Shown here one piece after another: positions 31,801-45,755 of a DNA stretch of 64,000 nucleotides; position 1 is the first letter of the stretch, and each line of letters starts with the position of its first letter. The stretch is from Bolinopsis microptera (taxonomy: Eukaryota; Ctenophora; Tentaculata; Lobata; Bolinopsidae), in contig NC_087080.1 of NCBI RefSeq assembly GCF_026151205.1, forward strand, positions 5,559,096-5,623,095. The letters run 5' to 3'. Both the position numbers and the translations under genes were made by a program. The notes under the pieces are model-generated. The model saw only the letters and a list, made by a program, of their open reading frames with translations. It was not told the origin of the DNA and did not search any database.

Positions 31801-34800
31801 TTGCGGAAGGTAGATATATTTATTGTCACTGAAAGCTCTACATACTAATTTCTGGAATTGCGGAGAGTAGTTTCACATGATGATGATAACCAATGCTTTA
31901 TAGTGTGAACTAAACAATAACACGAACGGTAACTAGAAGCAAAATAGATTTACTTTAAACAAAAGCCAGATAGATTATATACTGTTCGCGAAGGCTCCAA
32001 AAAATGAATCACAGATCAGATATCGTACTTTTATAAGTCCGCCTCATAGAGCTACTGCTAGATCGAAGAAGAACTAACAGAAAACAGATGAAAATAAACA
32101 AGTGAAACAGTGTCGAAGTCGAACGAGTTTTCGAACACTTATTATATTTGCTAATTATTAGTATTAGACGGAGCTTTAGTCGTTCCCACTTACTTCGTGC
32201 GGTCCAGCGGTCTTGTTTATTCGGTGGAATACGATGTTGTGTGTACCTTAAACAAATCATAAAACGCTAAGGTGCAATCTGACAAAAGATAAATGAACTT
32301 GAAACTTTTGAAAACAGTTCTACAATTTACAAAGGGGTTTTAATTTTCATTTGCATACCAGACCATCTGAACAGCAGCATCAGTCTAAATTTCTGAACAT
32401 TTTATTGGCTGATCAGTCATCGAGTAAACGTTTTAATAACTAGCTGCGTTTTATTAAAGGGCTGCGCAACTTTATGAAAATCAATGGACATCATTTGTCG
32501 AAAAGTCAGACATTAAAATGGTTGAACTGGTGCACACGATATTTAACAGTAACTCTGCCATTAATCGCCGAAAGTAATTTTTATTAAATACTTTTCAAAT
32601 TTTACTGAGTACAGCAATTATAATTAATGATCATAAAACAGAACCGTTCGAAAATATTGCCCCCAGCTGTAAAATATGATGGGTACCCAAACACGGTAAA
32701 CGCATAGTGAACTTTGTCCGCAATTACTTGAACCCATTACATCAAATATAATCTGAATCTAAAACTTTTATGAACAATTAATTGAGTTAACACACACAAA
32801 TCAATGGCAAAGAACTGCAGATATAATACATAAGTCAAACAGAAACATCGGGGAGAGAGCTTGGAATATAATATTAATATGTGGTGAAGTGTTTAAGCAG
32901 TGTTAAATTGTGTTAAATTGTGTTAAATTGTGTTAAATTGTGTTAAATAGTGACCATGTTTCCGGGAGGCAAAGAAAACAATATACACGCCAACTTTGGG
33001 TTAAGGAGACATCTGCTGGAAGTAGGATAGTGGAAATAGCGTAACTTTATCAAGCGAACAAACATCATACAGTAGTAATGACTATCATAATACTGGTATT
33101 ATAAATATGGGGAAATGTTACTGAGAAAAACGCTCGCATAATATACAGAAATCAAGAAGTTTATGTGTTTAAAATTTAAACAATTATCATTTATACCAAG
33201 AAACAGCGAGAAATGCTTAGTGAGTTTTCTTCAGAAGTTTTACCCTTCCAGTATTTTAGCCATAGAAAAATTGAAGAAGACCGCTAAAAGTCCCGATAAA
33301 TGCCACTAATTAATGAACTTAATGACGGTGACCCTTGTCTGGCTCCATTAATTTACGATAAACAAACATTTGTATTCTCAGTAAAATGTGTTCGCCCAAA
33401 CGTGAACACATAACAAGTAACTGTTAAACGGCTGAACTAAGAGTCTCTCGACATGGCAGTGCTAGTGAGTGGCGTTTATTCACGAATCTCTTATCGTCAC
33501 AACATCTAAATTATATTACGACACACTAAACTGCTAAAAGAATGAAACAATTAGTTTTTACTCTTCATGATGAAAGTTTCATCATGAAACTCTGTAATTT
33601 TTTAACTGCAGTACCACAATAGGTACAAGGACAAAGCACTGCAGCTAGTTCAACTCATATAACAATATTATGTATTAATCAGGCGCCCCTTGCTGGGATC
33701 AAACAGGTGTATACTGTAAAGCGAATATTGCAAATTACATTTTAATAGATTTGGAAGCCCGACTTCCGAGGAAGAGCCGCCCGCAATGTATCAAATTTAC
33801 ACCAATAATTCAAAGTAATTATCTGCGTTACCGTCTATATGCCTTGCTCACGGTGTTTATGTGTAGTTTGACGTGGTAAGTCAGTTGTGAGCTGTCAGTA
33901 TCTAAGATAGCTACTGTAACCTGCTCTAGACAGAATTAATAAACTAAGATCAGAAGGAATTGCGACAGGTAGAGCTCTGTCAAATCATACTCTGTTTATT
34001 GAGTACACGCCTCGCTACAACGTGGGTATCGTTATATTTACTAGCAGGAACCCGTCTACCCTAAAGTGGTGTCAAGACTCGAGAGAATAAAATGGCACGG
34101 ATATATCCATATATATATATCGTCTCGCTTTATATATAGTAAGATAACATGGTTTTTGAGCAAATCGTTTCCTCCCTCATTTACTGTACCGTATATAATG
34201 CAAACAAAATAGCACGTAAGTGTAAAATTGTACTGTGCAACATGGATTCTAAGCTCTCCAAGTAGTGGTATAAAAGAGCATCAAATGAATGCAATATATG
34301 AGTACCAAACACGACACACGTACATAATATATGCGCATAAACACGACACACAAACATAATATATGCGCATATTACCGCTGCAGAGTGCAGAACTACTTAC
34401 AACAAGTTGAGCGGTTTTGAAATTCTTTCCTCCCTCAGGTCACGAAACTGAGCTAAAATTTTCAATCTAATTTATGTTTGGAGGTGTTTTGCAATTACGC
34501 TGTTACATGTATATTAGAAAATATTACAAGCGTGCCGACCACGCACACCTACAACTCTACAAATAGTACCGAGTGTTGCGAAATTTTCAAACTGCGTAGG
34601 AATACCTGATCATGAATACCTGATCCTGATTACCTACTCCTGAATACCTACTCGCGTCGAGGGCGTTGTTATAGCGAGGTACAACTGTAGTTACGAATAT
34701 AACAGCATGCACTGAAACTTATAGAATATGTATAAATATAATAACCTAAAAATTAGCCCATATAAAGGTTCTTGGTGGGATATTGGTTAGTCTCGTATTC

Positions 34801-35468
34801 CACGCAGACAACTAGAGTTCAACTAGGGAGATCAATACGGTGGCTGCAAGTCGGCCACCGAATAACAATCAGAACAAAGATTCTACTAGGCCAAGGTGGC
34901 CAATCATAACAGAGATTCGAAAAGGATTACAAATCAATTTCTTTTATTCGAACAAAATAGTAAATATACCAATTTACGACAGTTCGAAAATGCATATAAT
35001 ATAGAAAGGGCCGAAGTGACTAGCACTAGCGGGTAGTATGTAGTCACAGGGATCGTTAAAAAGTGGCAGATTTGAGTGAATTTTATTATGTTGTCAGATT
35101 GTTATGACTTTTTGAGTCAATTTAAAAACGGTTAAACTTCTAGAAACAGAGCTCACAATTATCTGGGTCAGGGGTCTGGGTTTCATCGGGGAGCAAATTG
35201 GACAAATTACTGGAGGAATTAATGAATTCGATACCTGCTATGGTTTGATCTTTTCGTGAGGAAATGAGCCAGATATTGGACCATTTTAAGTCTTTGTAAA
35301 AGAACCACGCTCTCCTGACCTCTAATGAACTAATTTGTCCGGAGGTCATGCTTCACAACTACTACAAATGATTAATGATGTTATCAGACCGTTCTAAAGT
35401 TATTAAAACAAAAATCATTTCATCGCTTTTTCTGAGACACCTTCCATTGTCGCAATGAAGATTGAAGA
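31801..35468. other. Intron 30 interior, AT-rich, no gene recognised
   Basis: It includes five copies of a 10-bp word TGTTAAATTG (about 32901-32948) and paired copies of ACACGACACAC...CATAATATATGCGCAT near 34310-34375. Nothing else can be supported. Confidence 0.5.
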
Positions 35469-35634
35469 TGCTGGGACTTTTTTCTATTAGCTATTTCTTT
35501 GAAGTTGCATATCGAATCTAAATTGCTGGGACTTTTTTCTATTAGCTATTTCTTTGAAGTTGCATATCGAATCTAAATTTAGATTCGATATGCAACTTCA
35601 AAGAAATAGCTAATAGAAAAAAGTCCCAGCAATT
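35469..35634. repeat. Perfect 114-bp palindrome with an extra direct copy of one arm
   Basis: 35521-35634 is an exact palindrome of two 57-bp arms with no spacer, centred between 35577 and 35578. Immediately to the left, 35469-35523 is another same-orientation copy of the arm (55-bp period). The arm begins TGCTGGGACTTTTTTCTATT. No ORF. Confidence 0.95.
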
Positions 35635-36796
35635 CTTACACACTACACACAGATAAAAACGAGACGAAATGTAAAGATGCTGAGGTGCGTGTGGCACGTA
35701 CAGACTACAGATTACAGAACAATTACATGTACAAATAAAACAAAAGCTTTCAAACCAAAAACTCGTACAAACTAAGTGTTCTAGCGAAGCAGTGCTTGTA
35801 ATCGATTATATAATACTTCAAATAGGAAGCTCAAGGAGAAGCTGGGCTGCAGATGAATTTTACTTTTGCGAAGGAAAATGATTTATAATGTTGTCAACTT
35901 CAAGCGGAGGACCGGAGTTGGCCTCATGGTGACTCCTGATTAGAAATTGCAGCAGCTGCATGACGTTTATACTTTTATATTAGAAATACTACTATAATTT
36001 GACATTTAAAGTTGATGTCTAGACCGTAAAAAACCAGCTCGCAAATTGCAGCTTTACTGTCAAATAGTACTGTAAATAGTACTGTAAATAGTACTTTAAA
36101 AGGTAAATAGTGCTGGCTAAATAGCAGCAGCAATTAATGTGACGGTACTAGATCAAATGAGGTACACAACATAAAAGCTCTATAAAGTTCTGGTAATCTG
36201 GTGGTTATTGGTTAAATAGTTGCTCTTAGTTGAATACACCAGATAGTGATCGTGATCACAGCAAATTTGAAGCGCAATTTGACTTTTTCAATCAAAATTT
36301 TGACATTTTGATAGCTTTTTAATGGTTAAAACTAAAAGATGTTGTTCAAATGAATGTTTTAAGGAGGCCTCACAAACCACACTAGGTAGCTAGATAAATA
36401 CAATTAAATTTCACGTTTGAGGACCCAGACGTCAGACCGTCATTGGAAGATTCCAGCATTGACCAATAAAATCCCAGAATCACTGTCACGTGTAAAGACA
36501 AATATTTTTAGCACCAGAATTCACATCTATGAGCGTGCCACAACGGCTTATTTTAATATAACCTTAAACGTTAGGCGTTTTGTGTTATTAACTCCTCCCG
36601 CTCCGCGATACAACATCACACAGAAATCGTTCCATTATATAATTCAACTTAATTTAAACGGTCAAAGGTGACCTTGTCGAAAGTCAAGTAAGGAAAGCTC
36701 ACGGTTTCAAACCACGTCTCAAATTTGTATCTCTACCCAGGCTACTTTGAAGGTTAAAGTTGACGTTCTATTTTCAAGTAGTTCCTTTGATTCACG

Positions 36797-36868
36797 ATGT
36801 CAATCCTTCGCATCTCGCCGATCTGCGAGAAGATGCGCGGCCCAGTAGTGCATCGCGCTACAAGTAGT
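36797..36868. repeat. Second copy of the 2930-3040 repeat
   Basis: GATGTCAATCCTTCGCATCTCGCCGATCT through GCATCGCGCTACAAG matches the left-flank sequence at about 2918-3050 with gaps. It shows that this GC-rich repeat is dispersed, here inside intron 30. A 122-codon minus-strand open frame (36858-37226) next to it has no recognisable domain. Confidence 0.6.
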
Positions 36869-37261
36869 TAAAGTTCCTCAACCCGAACGTTGACACAAGA
36901 AGGTCAAATTCATTTGGGCAAGCATAACAGGTGAAGTCGATATCGCGATCATCTCCTAAATTATAGTCCAACAAAGGATACGACGATACTGATAGACTGC
37001 AGCTCATATCAACAAGATCTACCCGACAACCCAAACTGTAACAGTCTGCAAGTCTGGCACGAGCCAAGCAGATCATAGTTCTTGCGCATGGTTTTAGCCA
37101 CTTCACATAATATTTGACCAATGCGCGTCGTAGCAGTAGCAGAGGTCCTGTGATACGCTTCCTCAGAACACGTGACACATTAGACCAGTGTCCAGTGCGC
37201 AATCTAATATAATAAGTCAAAGACAAGATATCACTAAAAAAACTACACTTAACTGGGTTGA

Positions 37262-37430
37262 ATGAAATATAAAAGGTGGGATATAAATGAAACTAAAAGG
37301 TGGGATATAAATGAAACTAAAAGGTGGGATTATATAAATAAAACTAAAAGGTGGGATATAAATAAAACTAAAAGGTGGGATATGAATAAAACTAAAAGGT
37401 GGGATACGAATAAAAGGTGGGATTATAAAA
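37262..37430. repeat. 22-24-bp minisatellite
   Basis: About seven copies of a unit like AAAAGGTGGGATATAAATGA, with length variants. It generates spurious repeats in both strands' frames. Confidence 0.9.
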
Positions 37431-39184
37431 AATGTGCAGGGATTATTTACTAAGTGCGAAAAAACAGCGGGAAAATAAGCGGCATGGATCAAAATTACGC
37501 TGCCCCTTTTTTTCTATCCCGTCCCTTAGAAGTAACCGGAGGTGTTTAATGTTTATAACGGAATGATACGCATATATATCTTAAACAAATAGTAAAATTG
37601 CATCGTCGGGTCTCAACTCAACAAAAAGGTTCAGTAATAAATGAAAGCATATAATATATGCAATATTTTTAATAGGTAATATTTGTTATAATATATTATG
37701 TATATTGATATACTGCAAAACCTTAAGCAGTTTAGCAGTTCAACTTTAGTTAGCAGTTAAAGTTACGGAGGAAGTACCCAGTTGATCACCGCTAGATAAT
37801 AATTAATAACATCCTGCCTGAAATTACTGTTGCAAAGTGTAAACTACTGATTTAGTAGTTACTAATTACTAATTTAGTAGTTACTAATTACTAATTTAGT
37901 AGTTACTAATTACTGGTACTAATTAGTAGTTTACAGCAGTTATGACCTTCTGCAGAATCAAGTTTCTAGACAGATGGATACAAATTACAAAGTTATTCAA
38001 AAAGTAAATCGTTAAAAACACCCTTGATACTTCAACAAATTACTAAGTTATTCTAAAAGTAAACCGTTAAAACACCCTTTATATTACATTATACTGTAAC
38101 ACGATACATGAGTGCCTGTTAAGTGTTTACTCATACGGCCTGAAAAAGGGAGCAAATATTTAACTCGAATATTAGAGAAGGGTTTTTCTATGACAACAGA
38201 ATTTATCAAAAGTAAAATCAGACGATAGCACACTCTTTTGAGAGTAATTAAGTGACATTGTACAGCTTCACTAGAGTGTCCTAGAACATCTACCAAACAC
38301 TAGCATCTACAAAATACATGAAAACGTATGTGTTTAATGATCTAAAGTAATAGTATAGAAACTATAGATCTAATCTATATTATCACTTCTTTGATGCGGT
38401 CTGGTATATAAGAACCGAAAAGGCATAATACCTTCAAGGTATAATACCTTTATATTAAGCCTACAATATCACTTCCGCACTTTCATATAAGACAACGCCC
38501 AAGCATAAACGAACAAATCTTTCGTATGATGATATCACATCAAACGTTGATAGCGACGAGCAAGGACCGAGCAACACAACTTTTACCTCAAAACGAAAAA
38601 TGGCTACCTTCGAGCTTTTTATAATGCTACACACCACCGCTAAATTTCACTGCCATTTACCTGATAAAATATCTGTGCGCATTCTTTCAGACCCTGTGCC
38701 ACTGTTCTAAATTTATGTAAAGAGATTATAAGATTTATTTAAATTTCCTAAATAGTGTTATTACATTTAAATATGTGCGTATATTTCCAAATCGACTGCA
38801 ATCAAACATTTTAAAGTATTATTGTGCTACCCCCGGGTAGTGCTCCTCAATCAATCATATTCTAACTGACAAATTCCGGACAAATTCCGGACGAATCTAC
38901 GGACAAAGGGACAAATCTACGGAAACAATGTATAAAAACAATGATCACACAGTCTGGTGGGGTTTGATTATAATTATTCAATATTTTCACTGCCATGTGG
39001 TCAGACACTCGTGTAATGTGGATATTGTGACTCATTATCATCGAACTATAGTTATCTTAGAACTCTAACATTTGCTGTAGGAATGACAGACAGATCTCCT
39101 CTCTGTGGGGTGGTCACACAATGTGATGGCCCTTTTAAAGCTTAACGAATCTCAACATAGGTGTTGTTTGTTTGTTTGTTTATA

Positions 39185-39787
39185 GAACCCGTCCCAATCT
39201 CGTTGGGAAATGACTAAACTCAATTCTGAGTATGAATACGGGTGGTACCTGCAAGTATATTCAATATTCATTAAGCATTTAGAGTTCTGTAAAACCGCAG
39301 TTACAATTGTGATAGAGTATTTTTAGTATTTACGATCGATATCAGATCCCTACATACTTCCAAAATTTAAATCTTCAACCTTCTGTACAATGTACTGGAA
39401 TGTTTTAAAAAAAGTGGTAATAAAATCAACGATTTAATTTTTAGGAAAGTAAAATTAATTCCCTAGTTTCTTTAGTCAGCTTCAAAGCCGGAAAATCACA
39501 GTATTTTTGAATGTGGTTTTTGTTCTTATTCAGTTCTGTCCATATTTCCTCGTGTAATGTTCAAAGTTCTCAACATACAGGTAACAGTACAATGATGTCG
39601 CAGTATTCGTGAAATTGTTTCTAAAAGTGGCTGTGCCCAGGGTGACCACTAATTTGATATCCATCCAAATTTGTAAACATACTAGCACAATTATATCTGC
39701 AGAATTCTAAGCGCTTAATGAATACCCTCGCAATATTCACTCAAAGCTGAGTTGGATCATTTTCCAATACGAGATTGGGACGGGTCA
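39185..39787. mobile_element. 603-bp inverted-repeat element
   Basis: The left end ACCCGTCCCAATCTCGTTGG (39186) and right end TACGAGATTGGGACGGGTC (39787) start inverted arms of about 150 bp with partial identity (shared TGAGT, ATTCATTAAGC, TTAGA-TTCTG words). No ORF inside. A third arm-like copy sits at about 43135-43318 in the same orientation as the right arm. Confidence 0.65.
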
Positions 39788-40528
39788 CAAACACACATAT
39801 AACAACAAACAAAGTAGGCCAAAATGTTTACTTCTCGCGACGTAGGCTTTTTAGAGGAACAGAAAAATAATCTGCAGCCAGATAACCAACACTGTCACTA
39901 TGAACACTACAGATTGCCCAAAATCTGCTCACATAAAACAAAGAAATGACATTTCTGATTTCTGAAGAAAATAAAAACAATGAATGATGCACTTGATTAA
40001 GTCACAGTACATTAGGTGCGTGGTTTCCGCAGAAATGCCGTCTGAATAAATTAATGCTACCTTGAATATCAAGGTGTTTCCTCCAACGTGAAATGAGCCA
40101 CAACATATAATTACAACATATAATTACATTATAAAAGATATTGATATAAAAATTATATCAATCCAAAAGGAGAATGACAAACGCGACGGGTTCTGTCATA
40201 ATAAACCACGCAACGTCCTCCAATAATAAAGTCCTTTTTAAATAATATTATTATTAAAGACATATATATTTTAAGACTTTCCCTTCCGAGTTTAGGTATT
40301 CAATCATTGTAATAATCATTGATACAAAGCCAATGTAGAAGCTATTGAAGCAAGCTTCTAAAGTCAAACCTTTCAGTCGGCATTAATAAATACGAACAAA
40401 GCCACAAAGTGAATCACATAGCGAAACTAGAGATTAGGAAGTAGAGACAAGCTTGATATAAGTCGGATTGTGGTATAAAGTTATTTGAATAAGGAATATT
40501 TGGAAGCATAATCACATTAACAATCCGG

Positions 40529-40740
40529 GTCGAGACATGCAGCGCAATCAGGATGCCACCCAAATGTAGCTACATTGTTGAGATATAAGCTGTACGAGGG
40601 GTCGAGACATGCAGTGCAATCAGGATGCCACCCAAATGTAGCTACATTGTTGAGATATAAGCTGTACGAGGGGTCGAGACATGCAGTTCAATCAGGATGC
40701 CACCCAAATGTAGCTACATTTTTGAGATGTAAGCTGTACT
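40529..40740. repeat. 72-bp tandem repeat, three copies
   Basis: The unit starts CGAGACATGCAGTGCAATCA at 40531, 40603 and 40675, with about five differences among copies. No homology recognised. Confidence 0.95.
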
Positions 40741-41997
40741 TAGTGCTTTATAAACGTTATATGCCTCAATAAACTGCTGTCAGCTGTCTCAAAACATCAC
40801 GTGGACTATTAGCAAGTAATGATGAGGATAATAAAGTGCAATATGGAATTAGTCAATCTCGCTGCAAGGAATTATTTGGTTGAGATGCGGACGGTACACA
40901 AACAAGAATTCAAAGAGTATGAACTCATGCCTTTATGGTCTAACACTCCAAAACCCGAAGACTCTTTATATTGTTATTATATTGTTCAAGAAAAATAATT
41001 TGTCAACTGTTTAAGGAAACAGAGTAACTATGCGGAAATGAAATCGTCACGTTTTTAATTTATGTCCTAATATGGCGTTTATAGTTGCTCTTTACTGTCA
41101 ATCGGCTCGTTTACCCTGCATATATATCCAGGTCAGTGAGGGAGTGGTTCATAATCTGCTGAAAAAAATTGAACGAAGCTAACTCTAGACATAGTTAATA
41201 CTACTTCTTTTAAGAAAGGGACTTGGAGTATAAACGACCAAGTTTGCATAAATTTCTACCCAACCAAGAACTCAGGAAGCAAAGGTGGGTGCGTAAACTT
41301 TTGGTCTGCACTCTCCGATCCTGTATCACCCTGGATTCTTCTCGACGTATCTTTGTAAAAGTTATATACCTTTTAGTCAATCTCTTGCTACTCCAAGTCC
41401 CCTAAAATATCTGATCTAAAGTTCGTGCTAGTTATATATATATGAAATATGTTTTTGTCTGCTTTAATTGATACTAAATAAAATTGTTGTTTTCTTGAAA
41501 TTGTTGTTTTCTTGCTGAAATTACTTAAGGGAGATTTTGTGGACTCTTCAGTTTTCTTAGGGATAGAGGCGGTAGTTGAGTGTGTCCCATATTCTAGCAC
41601 ATTGAAACTAATCGTCCGGTATACACTATACAGGGTGTTGATTTACTCTGGGCCACCTTGTGTATATTCTGATTTCGATCTTGGACCTAATATGTGGCAA
41701 GTTTGCTCCCTGAACAAAACAAAAAACAAAACATGTAATATACAATTTGAGAGAACATTAGAATGCCAACATCTACGAGGCTAAGAACTGGAGCACTTGC
41801 TCTTAGACAGGATGAATAGTATTCATAGCTAATGACTGCAATTTAGTACATTTTGTGGCCATTTAGAGGTAGAGTCAGATAGAGAGAGTTCCAATTGCGG
41901 GTGCACTTCTAACGATTTAAAACTGTAAATACTTGCGTCAACAGAAATCTGGTGCCGGTGCTACATTTCTGCTTTTATGTGGCGCAACATGTTATCA

Positions 41998-42100
41998 CGT
42001 GGTTTAATATATTGTCACGTGGTTCACCATGCCGACACGTGGTTCACCATGCCGACACGTGGTTCACCATGACGACACGTGATCTGATATACCATGTTGT
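41998..42100. repeat. 20-bp minisatellite
   Basis: About five copies of CACGTGGTTCACCATGCCGA with decay at the edges. CACGTG is an E-box word, but tandem duplication explains its recurrence. Confidence 0.8.
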
Positions 42101-42634
42101 TACGCGGTGTATCATGTTCCCAGTTCCCACGTGCTTGTTAAATGTTATATCAATAATGAGAATGGCAACAAGAACATTTTCTGTACTACAATTTTCTATT
42201 TTCTAGTTCGTGAACTAGACACAATTTTCGCTTCGAAGTAGAGAAAGATGCTAATCTGAAAAGTCTGAAATAACCGCATTAGTCATCCGTAATATCGTCA
42301 AGGTTTTGCTGTCGTAACTTAGCAAGCTGTTGGGGTACAAGAACTAATGAAAATAAAACTTGAAAAGGGAACAACAACTGTAAATGAACCGTCCAAAAAC
42401 TAAAGCTGTACGACGTACGTAAAGCTGTGCTAGAGCGCAACAGCACACATTGTCGAATCGGAAAATACCAATAATTATACTAAGTAAGTAAGTATTAAGT
42501 AAGTACCAATAATTATACTACGGTGAGGGTACAGTGTATAAAAAGCAGTTATATGGAAGTTTCGTGAGGTCGAGTTTTCAAGAGTTCAAATCAATTGTTT
42601 CAATGGGATAAGTGAGGTCTTTATCACAGACCGA

Positions 42635-42742
42635 ATATAAACTAATTACAACACTACAAATCTATTACATTTATTGAGAATTATGTGATGTAAAGTGATG
42701 GAAATATTTTAAACGAGCATATCCTGTGCAAACCCAGGACAA
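42635..42742 (+). repeat. Dispersed repeat copy 1 (inverse of 46905-47020)
   Basis: AATTACAACACTACAAATCT through AAACGAGCATATCCTGTGCAAACCCAGGA is matched in reverse complement at 46908-47015 with about 90 percent identity. The interval between the copies includes exons 31-34. Confidence 0.8.
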
Positions 42743-43134
42743 AGAGGTACAAAGAGATGATCAACATTCAACATAGAGTAGAGGGACGTGAAATAATGAC
42801 TTTTTGAAGTTCGTTTAGTTTGGAAATATCAATTAATGATACATCACGGGAGGTAAACTGTTGTCATGTTGTTAAACTGTTGTCATGTCGAATGTCGATA
42901 ATGCCGTGGTAAACGTGGGATTTTGAAATTGAGTTCAATTCCCAGGAATTATATTTTAATATAATATATATAACTATATAATTTAACCAATTCAATAGTT
43001 TTGGTTAAAACCAAAACTATTGATATGGTTAGAGCTTAGAAACGGGTACGAATCCAAATTGATAATACCCTAATTTTTACACTATATTAATAACTGTAAT
43101 GACTGGTTGTCGTGTCCAACACTTGTCCAGCACA

Positions 43135-43318
43135 TGTCCGTAAAGATTGGTGCAAGTACCACTATTTGATATCGTTCCAAATTACTAAATATTCTAGACA
43201 ATTGTAACTGCAGTTTTACAGAACTCTAAATGATTAATAAACACACTTGCAGCTTCCACCCGTATTTACACTCAGAGTTGAGTTGTACAATTTTCCGATA
43301 CGAGATTGGGGACGGCTT
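43135..43318 (-). repeat. Solo arm of the 39185-39787 family
   Basis: The reverse complement begins CCCGTCCCCAATCTCGTATC and continues through AGAGTTCTGTAAAACTGCAG and TACAATTGT, closely matching 39188-39345. Confidence 0.75.
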
Positions 43319-44110
43319 ATATACCCAACCAACCAATAACTGTAATAAATGTGAAGTTATTAACGAAAAAAATAGCCGTGTAGAAATACTGATAGTGCAC
43401 AGGGTACAAAAGAAAGCAAACTCATATAGCTGCTGCGATGGCGAAGGAGATTAAGGGGTGCCATAATCTTGTTTTATGGTCATTTAGACCAACTATGGTA
43501 TGGTAAGACAAGTCAAGGGGATTAGGTTCACCAGTCGCCTCTTGTTTAGTTCAGGTTTCTGGTCTGGTCTTTCTATAATACGGGCCATTAAAGTTGCTGA
43601 TGTGGCTGTCCCAAACTCGTATAATAAATAACTGACAGAAATTAAAGACAAAAAACTGGGATTAAATTATAATGATAAAACTTCAGAATCCTTAAAACAT
43701 TGTTAAATGATTGAACTATATAGCTATTTATACATGTGTTATCGAATCTGTGCATCAATCGCCATGAATTTGAAAATTCCATTCTTTTGTTCTCAATTGT
43801 TATTTGTTACTACAAAGAAACACACAATTGAATTGCCGTCAAAGTGAAAATTCCTGGTCTGAAAATATATATGGCTGTGTTTCACCGTCATATACTTCAC
43901 TCAAAGCTTTTCTCTAATGTGCTTTTGGGGGTTTTCTGGCACTCAATTACGAGAAACTGAACAAAATTCTAACAACAAACGTCCAAACACCACAATATTT
44001 AGGCTAGATTTAATAGAGTTAACATTAAATACAACATCACTAACACCAGTAACACCCCACAACAGGCGGTTAACAACTCCAGCACTAACAGCACACTCAA
44101 TATTCTGCAG

Positions 44111-45755
44111 GCTAGATTTGACAGAGTTGACGCAGAATACCGTAAGATAATGTACGGAATAGCGGGAGATCATCGCCTTGTTTCCCTCTGTAACCAAACA
44201 TCTCTATCCGATAAACTCGCTAACATCCTCGATCAACTCCAGAGGTTTGAAATTTAGTAGTGCAGACAAGTCAACAAGTGTGTATATAGCTCTACTAACC
44301 AATCAGGTTGCAGCTTGCAGTATATCTGCTATAGTTGTTGTAATCAGAAATACGGACCGTATGCGGTATATATTATTGTAGTTTTCCTACATATCTAAGC
44401 AACCTTTTATAGTGAGATATCTCGGTGTACCATATTCATGGTTATCGGCATATTAGGTCTTTATTCATTTTATACAGTACGTGTCCCCTTGGAGTCCCTT
44501 TAGGGGTGAATTAGAAGTGCACTAGCGTTGCGTTAGAAAGTTAGAAGTGCGTTGGACCCGCTTATTTGGGACATCGGTCTTCTTTCATACGACCTAATTT
44601 ATAATTTACTAATTATGCGAACAGCTATTGTGTCAAAATATGATTATCGTCCATTATAATTTTATTGCATTGCAGATGCCAGAAATCACTGAACGAATTC
44701 TTGGAAGAGAAGCGTAGTGCGTTCCCGCGTTTCTACTTTATTGGGGACGATGATCTACTGGAGATTCTGGGGCAGTCCACAAACCCTGTCGTTATTCAGT
44801 CACATCTCAAGAAACTCTTCGCTGGGATGTACGCTGTCGGCTTCAGGTACACAAACAGCTACGAAAATGTTTATTTCTAGTTCAATAATCAACATTTTTA
44901 TATTTTATCGGGGGGGGGGGGGGGGGGGGGGGGGGGGTCATTTTACCTCATTCGGGCAGCCAAAAAAGGCAAAATTGGGATGAGGTAAAATGGAGGTAAA
45001 ATGAGGTAAAATGAGGTTGACCCCCCTTTATCTTTCGAGGGGCATCTGGTGCTTAATTTTAATGAGGCAGGCTCCTCAATAAATACAAAATGTATCAATC
45101 AAAGGAGAGCCAACCAGCGTTACGTCAAAACAAATAGTTCTCTTATCTTGAACTAACAGAACATTCCACACACACAGTGAAGATAAGAACACGATAGTGA
45201 GCATGTACTCAGTGGACGGTGAGACGGTGCCCCTTGTCAGTCCTGTAAAGATAGTACCCCAAGTTGAAGCCTGGCTATCTGATCTGACTGAACAAATGAA
45301 ACTTACTCTTCAGCATCTGGTCGTGCAATGCGTTAACGAACACAGGAATGGTACGTGCTTTTAAAATGTTTTAAAGATATTTCTTTCGTCGGGTAGCTGC
45401 AATTTTCAAGTTCTTACTTTTAATTATATACAATTTTGCTGCAGTTTTCAGTTTTCAATACTGGTCTAGTTTTAAAGTTAACAAATAACAAGATTAAACT
45501 TCAAAGCAAAACAACAAACAATCATACGAAGTTGGAGCAAAGTAAATTGTAAACCAACACTATAATCACATCAGGCTCAGCAAGTCCTACAAAGTACCCA
45601 TGTCAAGTACTAAGTGTGGCTGAACACATCCTCTTTACTGAACGGTGTGAGGAGGCGCTAAAAGGTGGTGATTTAAACGGATATTTACTGGAATTAGAGG
45701 GACAACTGGACTCTTACACCAGTACTGATATTAACCCTACTGGTCCTGAAGACAG
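44111..45755 (+). CDS. DYNC2H1: DYNC2H1 exons 31-34: linker region
   Basis: Exons 44111-44244, 44676-44846, 45178-45350 and 45575-45755. Exon 31 ([14 protein letters not shown] ... NILDQLQR) was found from protein context inside otherwise repeat-like DNA. It restores the 44 residues needed between EPIFGRGALPREQ and [19 protein letters not shown]. Exon 32 carries [17 protein letters not shown], nearly invariant in the family. Exon 33 reads [14 protein letters not shown]; exon 34 reads [18 protein letters not shown]. Together they cover about residues 1355-1573, the linker that swings across the AAA ring during the power stroke. All phases agree. Confidence 0.93.
44911..44938. repeat. G homopolymer, about 28 bp, in intron 32
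   Basis: A run of G's followed by repeats of AATGAGGTAAAATGGAGGTA up to 45015. It could form a G-quadruplex on the coding strand of the transcript. Homopolymer length may be unreliable in the assembly. Confidence 0.8.

Noticed and set aside
36858-37226. 122-codon minus-strand ORF as a gene
   Set aside because: No ATG at its start, no recognised domain, adjacent to repeat DNA.
37217-37492. Repetitive hydrophobic or basic ORFs on both strands
   Set aside because: Produced by the 22-24-bp minisatellite.
43917-44197. ORFs on both strands before exon 32
   Set aside because: Shadows and read-ins around the true DYNC2H1 exon 31 (44111-44244).
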